A stretch of 64,000 nt of DNA from Aldehydirespirator sp965205155. Lineage in GTDB: Bacteria > Actinomycetota > Acidimicrobiia > Acidimicrobiales > Aldehydirespiratoraceae. Where the stretch lies: contig OZ242033.1 in NCBI GenBank assembly GCA_965205155.1, forward strand, positions 2,480,001 through 2,544,000, in the 5' to 3' direction. A program made the position numbers and the translations under genes. Below the pieces are notes generated by a model. That model ran no database searches. It saw only the letters and a list, made by a program, of their open reading frames with translations, and was not told the DNA's origin. Positions 59,684 to 64,000 of the stretch are shown piece by piece (within the stretch, counting starts at the first letter, position 1; each line of letters starts with the position of its first letter).

Positions 59684-60265
59684 TCAGTCGATCGAGAACG
59701 GTGGGTACTGGTCGGTGAGCAGCAGCCCGTAGGTGAAGTAGCGGAGGTTGACGAGGTGCGAGCCGACCACGAACCGGCGCAGCCCGTCGGGCCAGCGGCC
59801 GGTGAACAGCACCGCGAAGAAGCCGAGCAGGAGGCAGACCGTCGCGATGACGACGATGATCAGGTTGTAGACGTAGGCGGGTATGACGGTGATGATCCGG
59901 AACAGCGCTGTGAGCCGGTTGCGGCCTTCGAGCGCGGGGGAGAGGCTCACCGACGTCTGCGAGCGTCCGGGGTCGGCCGGCGAGGTGTCGAAGTCGAAGG
60001 GCGGGTACCGGTCGGTGAGGAAGTAGGCGAAGGCCCAGACGACGGTGCTGTAGCGCAGGTACATGGCTTGAAAGCCGGCGAGGCCGGCGGGCAGCTTGCC
60101 GCTCAGCACGATCACGATCCACGAGACGAGGACCACGATCCAGCTCACCACTGCGAGCACGTACAGCACGACGTAGTGGGGGATCAGCAGCAGCCAGTGA
60201 ACCAGCGGCCGCCAGTTGGCGATCCGCTCAGGCGTGTCGATCTGAAGCGACGCGGGATAGCTCAT
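59684..60265 (-). CDS. DUF4389-type membrane protein
   Basis: The 193-residue protein contains two copies of a module ending in L(R/N)Y.T.......LTD.YPPF, as in DUF4389 proteins, and about four membrane segments (HWLLLIPHYVVLYVLAVV, WIVVLVSWIVIVLSG, and two in the second half). The function of the family is unknown. The ATG lies exactly six bases after TAAGGT with no ribosome-binding site, so translation is probably leaderless. It is divergent from a lipoprotein gene. Confidence 0.85.
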   Translation of the reverse strand: MSYPASLQIDTPERIANWRPLVHWLLLIPHYVVLYVLAVVSWIVVLVSWIVIVLSGKLPAGLAGFQAMYLRYSTVVWAFAYFLTDRYPPFDFDTSPADPGRSQTSVSLSPALEGRNRLTALFRIITVIPAYVYNLIIVVIATVCLLLGFFAVLFTGRWPDGLRRFVVGSHLVNLRYFTYGLLLTDQYPPFSID

Positions 60266-60271
60266 ACGCGC

Positions 60272-60277
60272 ACCTTA
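60272..60277 (-). promoter_or_regulatory. -10 box TAAGGT for leaderless DUF4389 gene mRNA
   Basis: On the minus strand TAAGGT, then GCGCGT, then ATG 60265: a six-base spacing with no ribosome-binding site. Confidence 0.55.
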
Positions 60278-60400
60278 GATCACCCAATCCCGCAGTCCAA
60301 GACCTTCGGGGTCAGGCTGCGCCCGTGGTGGCGGGCTCGGCTCGTGGGGCGGAACGACGCAGTACGGTGCGTGCGAAACACCGTGCGCTCTTGCCTGGCC

Positions 60401-60406
60401 TATAGT
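60401..60406 (+). promoter_or_regulatory. -10 box TATAGT for leaderless lipoprotein mRNA
   Basis: TATAGT, then TGCCGC, then GTG 60413. The six-base spacing and absence of a ribosome-binding site point to transcription starting at the initiation codon. Confidence 0.6.
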
Positions 60407-60412
60407 TGCCGC

Positions 60413-61447
60413 GTGGGTCGGATGAGGTTCGGATTTCTGGCGCTTGCTGCCGTGGCACTGCTGGCGGCGGGGTGTGGCGAGGACGCGGACGACGCCGGCG
60501 TTGTCACCACCGACGCGGTGAGTGGGGCGCTGGCCGGCACCGTGGAGGTACCCGTCTATCGAGTGACCACCTCTGCCACCACGCTGCTCACGATGCCCGA
60601 CATGGGCGCCGATGCAGGCCCCCAGCCAGCGGGCGTGGCGCCCACGGTGGCCGCCACCGTCGGCCATGGCCGCGAGCACTTCTTGCTCAGCATTGCGCTA
60701 CCGCCGGGAAGCCAGATCGCCGGCGGTGACGCGATCGAATTCGAGATGTGGAGCGACAGCGAGCGGCTGGTGATGGACACTCGCGACTACCAGCGGCTCG
60801 TGGATGCCGCTCCCGGCACCGAGTTGGGGCCGATGGAGCCAGGGCTCTTCTTCGTCGACTTGGCCGCCATAGGGTCTAGCCACCCCGAGCTCCTGGCCGC
60901 ACTAGTGGGCGTCTCGCCCCCTTCTTTGAGGGATCTGGCCGAGAACCTTCCCGCATCCCTGGACACCATCGAACAGACCTCGGAGGATCCCCCGATCTTT
61001 GTCGGCTCGACCACTGTTGCGAGCCTGCGGCGGGCTCAGGGCGCCGATCTCGCAGACACGGCTCGCTCGACTGTCGCAGGGATGTCGCTGGTTTCCCCGG
61101 TGAACATTGATGAGATGACCGAGTTGCTCTCTGAGGTCTTTAGCACCGCGGCGGCAGAGGTCGTGATCGAGCTCGACGATCAGGGCTTGTTGAGCGTCCT
61201 GTCGACCCGGGAGGACCTGTCGGGTGTCTTCGCCGCGGTCTTGGAGGTGGAGGGCCTGGCCGCCGGTGCGACGGATCAGGAGCGGCGAGAGGCACAGGAA
61301 GCTCTGGAGGGTGCTGAGCTCATCGTCGAGACCCGTTCGGTGTATGAGACCGATTCCGAGCTGGAGGTCCCGCTGCCGCCGGCAGCCACCGAGGACCGCA
61401 CCGCCGAATGGCGAGAGTTCCTGATCGACACCGGCTTCGATCACTGA
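60413..61447 (+). CDS. Uncharacterised lipoprotein (344 aa)
   Basis: A short signal with lipobox LLAAGC (Cys21) is followed by about 320 soluble residues. Features such as EFEMWSDSERLVMDTRDYQRL, GLFFVDLAAIGSSHPELLAALVGVS and a repeated strand-helix pattern recall LppX/LprG-like or LolA-like lipid-carrier folds, but I do not recognise a family. The most likely start is GTG 60413, which is six bases after a TATAGT box; ATG 60422 is in frame. It is monocistronic and divergent from the DUF4389 gene. Confidence 0.78.
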   Translation: MGRMRFGFLALAAVALLAAGCGEDADDAGVVTTDAVSGALAGTVEVPVYRVTTSATTLLTMPDMGADAGPQPAGVAPTVAATVGHGREHFLLSIALPPGSQIAGGDAIEFEMWSDSERLVMDTRDYQRLVDAAPGTELGPMEPGLFFVDLAAIGSSHPELLAALVGVSPPSLRDLAENLPASLDTIEQTSEDPPIFVGSTTVASLRRAQGADLADTARSTVAGMSLVSPVNIDEMTELLSEVFSTAAAEVVIELDDQGLLSVLSTREDLSGVFAAVLEVEGLAAGATDQERREAQEALEGAELIVETRSVYETDSELEVPLPPAATEDRTAEWREFLIDTGFDH

Positions 61448-61521
61448 GGCCGTAGACGATCGGCGAGGAAGGCCCCCTGCCGTCACCGGAGGCTCGTAAG
61501 CAGCATAATCGTGCCAATGGG

Positions 61522-61534
61522 ATGAAGTTTTCAT
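61522..61534. promoter_or_regulatory. Inverted repeat ATGAA-GTT-TTCAT
   Basis: A perfect 5-bp inverted repeat with a 3-base centre lies 10 bases before the -10 box of the small gene at 61557, in an unusually AT-rich stretch. It may be an operator for an autoregulated module. Confidence 0.4.
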
Positions 61535-61543
61535 TCTATGTTG

Positions 61544-61549
61544 TATCAT
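61544..61549 (+). promoter_or_regulatory. -10 box TATCAT for the small gene before hicA
   Basis: TATCAT is followed by seven bases and then ATG 61557, without a ribosome-binding site, consistent with a leaderless message. Confidence 0.45.
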
Positions 61550-61556
61550 CTCATGT

Positions 61557-61772
61557 ATGGCGACAGTTGACGAGACTCGAAGCACGGCCCAGGACGACCG
61601 GAGCGCTCGCAGCTCCGACTCGGAACGCCGCGGAGAGCTTCTGCGCGAGACGGACCGCTATCTGGCCGAACTGATCGCGGGGGTCGGCGAGCCGTCACCG
61701 GAGGTAATGGCTGAGGCTGAGGCCTGGGTAGACCTCATCGAGCGTCACCTCAAGACGGCGCCCGACGCCTGA
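61557..61772 (+). CDS. Small hydrophilic protein next to hicAB (71 aa)
   Basis: I do not recognise a family. The first 25 residues are Ser/Asp/Arg-rich and probably disordered; residues about 28-68 form two predicted amphipathic helices (LLRETDRYLAELIAG and EVMAEAEAWVDLIERHL) separated by a Gly/Pro turn. Size, charge and position directly upstream of a HicAB module with its own operator-like repeat suggest an antitoxin-like or regulatory protein, but that is inference from context. A 36-base gap separates its stop from the hicA start. Confidence 0.55.
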   Translation: MATVDETRSTAQDDRSARSSDSERRGELLRETDRYLAELIAGVGEPSPEVMAEAEAWVDLIERHLKTAPDA

Positions 61773-61778
61773 GGCTTG

Positions 61779-61800
61779 ATAGTATCGTTAGTGATACTAT
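61779..61800. promoter_or_regulatory. Operator-like inverted repeat in front of hicA
   Basis: ATAGTATC and GATACTAT form perfect 8-bp arms around GTTAGT, ending eight bases before the hicA start. TACTAT in the right arm also fits a -10 box for a leaderless message. A ribbon-helix-helix HicB binding here would autoregulate the module. Confidence 0.65.
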
Positions 61801-61808
61801 TGGAGCGT

Positions 61809-62057
61809 GTGGATGTGGAGGCGCTGCTTGAGGCAATCCGCAATAACCCCAAGGGTGTGCGGTACTCGGATCTCGCCAAGCTGTGCGATGAGAAGTTTGG
61901 CGAGCCCCGCCGGGCGGGAGGCAGCCACCGGGTCTACCGGACGCCCTGGCCTGGAGATCCTCGGGTGAACATCCAGAGTCGCAGGGGCATGGCCAAGCCG
62001 TATCAGGTTCGGCAGGTGCTTAAGGCCATCGAGAAGTTGGAGGCGCTGCGTGAGTGA
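61809..62057 (+). CDS. hicA: HicA-type mRNA interferase toxin
   Basis: The 82-residue protein has the dsRBD-like HicA fold: an N-terminal helix (VEALLEAIRNNP), the strand-helix YSDLAKLCDEKFGEP, the catalytic His40 in AGGSHRVYRTP, and the C-terminal KPYQVRQVLKAIEKL helix. HicA toxins cleave mRNA in a ribosome-independent manner. GTG 61809 is chosen because the fold starts there; a TTG at 61776 would lie inside the operator. It overlaps hicB by eight bases. The gene order hicA-hicB is the common one. Confidence 0.85.
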   Translation: MDVEALLEAIRNNPKGVRYSDLAKLCDEKFGEPRRAGGSHRVYRTPWPGDPRVNIQSRRGMAKPYQVRQVLKAIEKLEALRE

Positions 62058-62370
62058 CCATTACACGTACCGGGTGACGTGGTCGGCGGAGGATGGCGAG
62101 CACGTGGGTCTTTGCCTGGAGTTCCCGTCGCTGAGTTGGCTAGCGTCGACTCTTGACGAGGCGTTCTCGGGGATCCGAGAGCTGGTGCAGGACGTTGTTG
62201 CCGACATGCGGGCCAATGGTGAGCCCTTGCCGACGCCGTTGGCGGAGCGGTCCTACAGCGGACGGTTTCTGGTTCGTGTGCCGCCGGAGACCCACCGCCA
62301 GTTGGTGGTGCGAGCAGCTGAGAGCGGCGTCAGCCTCAACCGGCTGGTCAGTTCCTTACTGGCTGACTGA
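62050..62370 (+). CDS. hicB: HicB-type antitoxin
   Basis: The 106-residue protein has the HicB N-terminal domain (YTYRVTWSAEDGEHVGLCLEFPSLS, then STLDEAFSGIRELV) and a C-terminal DNA-binding part of ribbon-helix-helix type (GRFLVRVPPETHRQLVVRA, then GVSLNRLVSSLL). It would neutralise HicA and repress the operon through the inverted repeat at 61779-61800. The GTG start lies within the last codons of hicA. Confidence 0.87.
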   Translation: MSDHYTYRVTWSAEDGEHVGLCLEFPSLSWLASTLDEAFSGIRELVQDVVADMRANGEPLPTPLAERSYSGRFLVRVPPETHRQLVVRAAESGVSLNRLVSSLLAD

Positions 62371-62403
62371 TCCCGTCAGAGTCGGTTGATCGAAAGCAGT
62401 CCA

Positions 62404-62413
62404 TGATCGATCA
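62404..62413. promoter_or_regulatory. Palindrome TGATCGATCA after hicB
   Basis: A perfect 10-base palindrome lies 34 bases after the hicB stop, and a further half-match TTGATCGA sits at 62386-62393. The two could form a weak hairpin or a binding site. A TTGACA follows at 62415 but has no -10 partner at normal spacing. Confidence 0.3.
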
Positions 62414-62492
62414 GTTGACACGCGGACTTGTACCAGATCTGAAGTTCTGGACACTTTGCGTCATCTAGGCCGACCTGGGTCTGTACACAGGT

Positions 62493-62498
62493 ACGGTC
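62493..62498 (+). promoter_or_regulatory. Putative -10 box TACGGT for the helicase gene
   Basis: TACGGT ends eight bases before GTG 62507 and two before GTG 62501, and no ribosome-binding site is present. A leaderless start at 62507 is the most consistent reading. Confidence 0.4.
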
Positions 62499-62506
62499 GG
62501 TGGCCG

Positions 62507-64000
62507 TGGACGCACCGCAGGAAGCCGTCGAAGCGCTTCATGGGGTCGTCTCGGCGATGCCGGGCGGCGGCGAGAGCCGGCCCGGCCAATTCGAGATGTG
62601 CGAGGCGGTCGCGTCCGCCCTAGACCAAGACCGGCATCTGGTGGTGGCGGCCGGCACCGGCATCGGCAAGTCGATGGCCTACCTGGCGCCGCTGGCAGCG
62701 GGCGGGAAGAAGGCTGTCGTGGCCACAGCCACCAAGGCCCTCCAAGACCAGCTCGTGGACAAGGATCTTCCCCTCCTTGCCGAGGCGCTGGGCATGCCGC
62801 TCAAGTTCGGGGTGCTGAAGGGCAGGTCGAACTACATCTGCCGCAAGAAGCTCGCCGACCTGGCCGCGGCTGCCGGCAGTGAGCAGCAGCAGTTGATCGC
62901 AGCGGATTCCGCCGCCGAAGCCGGGCGCATCCGCGAGGAACTCAGACAGTTGGCCGACTGGGCCGATGTGACCGCCGACGGCGACCGGGCCGGACTCGAC
63001 TTCGAGCCGTCAGTGCGGGCCTGGGAGGCGGTGAGCGTGTCCGGGCGGGAGTGTCCGGGCGCGGCGAACTGCCCGTCGGGGCCGGAGTGTTTCGCCGAGC
63101 AGGCCCGCGACAGGGCTGCTGAGGCGGATGTGCTAGTGGTAAACCACCACCTCTACTGCCTGCATGTGTTCACTGAGGCGGAGATCCTGCCGCCCCACGA
63201 TGCGGTCGTGCTCGACGAGGCCCACACTCTCGAGGACATCGCAGCCGGAGCCGCCGGGGTGTCGATCACCGGAGGCCGGTTCAGGCACGCGGCCCGGGCG
63301 GTGAGGGCCGTGGTGTCGGGCTCGGCGACGGCCGACCGCGTAAGGGAGGCGGGCGACATTCTGCGGGACGCTCTCGACCCCCACCGCGACACGCTGCTGA
63401 CGTCGCTGCCCGACGACCTGATCGAGACGGTCGCCTTGTGCCGGGGACGGCTCGGCGCGGCCGGCGCCGAGGTCCGCGAGGCGGAAGGCGACGAGACGCG
63501 GCGGAGAATGGCCCGACAGCTCCTCGACGCCCTCACCGAGGATCTCGCCCGAGTGTCCGACCCGGACAACGAGGACGCTGTCTGGGTGGAGGGCTCCGGG
63601 AGGAATCCGGTCTGGCGGACCGCTCCCGTCGATGTCGGCCCGATGCTGGAGGAGCGGCTGTGGGCGCGCACTCCGGCGGTTCTGACCAGCGCGACCGTCC
63701 CCATCAACTTGGCCGACAGGCTCGGACTGCCCGACGACGGCCACGACAGCCTCGATGTGGGCAGTCCGTTCGACTACCGCAGCCTCGGCCTGCTCTATTG
63801 CGCGAAGCATCTGCCCGGCCCCAGGGATCCTGGATGGGCGCAGGCCGTGCAGCAGGAGATCGCCCGGATGGCTGTCGCAGCCGGAGGGCGCACTCTGGCG
63901 CTGTTCACCAGCTATGGGGCCATGAGGGGCGCCGCCGAGGCTGTGCGGGAGACGACGGGGCTGCGGATCTACTGCCAGGGGGATCTGCCCAATCGTGAGC
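62507..64000 (+). CDS. dinG: DinG/XPD-type ATP-dependent DNA helicase, 5' part (runs off the window)
   Basis: The visible 498 codons cover the N-terminal two thirds of a superfamily 2 iron-sulfur helicase. Walker A is GTGIGKS at 50-56, the DEAH box is Asp238 to His241, and four cysteines that would bind a [4Fe-4S] cluster are Cys113 (NYIC), Cys184, Cys190 and Cys196 (ECPG, NCPSG, ECFA). Motif III-like LTSATV appears near residue 405. DinG helicases unwind R-loops and damaged or paused replication structures 5' to 3'. The frame is open to the last base, so the C-terminal helicase domain lies outside. Confidence 0.92.

Noticed and set aside
60266..60412. Possible tRNA or small RNA in the divergent gap
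   Set aside because: No cloverleaf or clear stem series could be drawn; the gap is explained by two divergent leaderless promoters.
62415..62420. TTGACA before the helicase gene as a promoter
   Set aside because: No TANNNT-like -10 occurs at 16 to 19 bases from it.

Overview
The window is GC-rich (roughly two thirds G+C by eye) and densely packed: 57 protein-coding genes, no intergenic gap above 300 bases, no rRNA, tRNA, CRISPR array or transposase that I could see. The GC content, frequent GTG starts, several -10-like TANNNT boxes 6 to 8 bases before a start codon (the leaderless-mRNA pattern common in Actinomycetota), many luciferase-like flavin monooxygenases, SDRs, Thr/Pro- and Glu/Pro-rich surface linkers and many ABC importers point to an actinobacterium. 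The multi-domain Liv-type transporter fusions make an acidimicrobial lineage plausible, but that is inference.

Layout. (1) 1-10722, minus strand: a branched-chain-amino-acid-type (Liv) import operon. From its 5' end it encodes a neocarzinostatin-like membrane-anchored protein, a beta-propeller lipoprotein, an acyl-CoA-dehydrogenase-fold flavoenzyme, a one-TM protein, the solute-binding lipoprotein, an MFS-like/LivF fusion, a LivH-LivM-LivG fusion and an M20 peptidase cut by the window edge. (2) 10835-15197: an FAD monooxygenase and a single-cysteine arylmalonate-decarboxylase-like enzyme, divergent from a lone molybdopterin hydroxylase large subunit. (3) 15272-18998: a KhtTU-like K+/H+ antiporter pair, a tandem-duplicated GNAT-like protein and a DMT exporter. 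(4) 18934-31872: a candidate sugar-conjugate catabolic locus with two SIS isomerase/deglycase-like proteins, a PfkB kinase, a LacI regulator, an FSA-like aldolase, an alpha/alpha-toroid-like protein, a flavin monooxygenase and a complete family-5 (Dpp/Opp) importer whose two ATPases are fused.

(5) 31994-42427, plus strand: one long operon with an aldo/keto reductase, a guanidino-modifying hydrolase, a luciferase-like monooxygenase, an alpha/beta hydrolase, a complete BMP/nucleoside-type ABC importer, an SDR and a cupin. It faces a Rieske oxygenase/SDR pair (42460-44284). (6) 44355-46969: a COG0523 (CobW-like) metallochaperone with a metal amidohydrolase. (7) 47116-58280: an FG-GAP lipoprotein, then EthD and SDR genes, a binding-protein-like gene without signal peptide, a Tat lipoprotein binding protein, the DppBCDF components and a degenerate alpha/beta hydrolase. 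(8) 58277-64000: a flavin amine oxidase, a DUF4389 membrane protein, a lipoprotein, a HicAB toxin-antitoxin module and the 5' part of a DinG-type helicase.

Taken together the window is an accessory catabolic region: four separate ABC importers, each embedded among oxidoreductases, hydrolases and isomerases that would process the imported compound. The most noteworthy signals are the SIS/PfkB/aldolase locus; an identical LacI-like palindrome (GAAATCGATTTC) placed just after a -10 box in front of two distant genes; a second 17-base motif shared by two promoters in region 7; the MFS-LivF fusion; and a binding-protein-like gene with no export signal.
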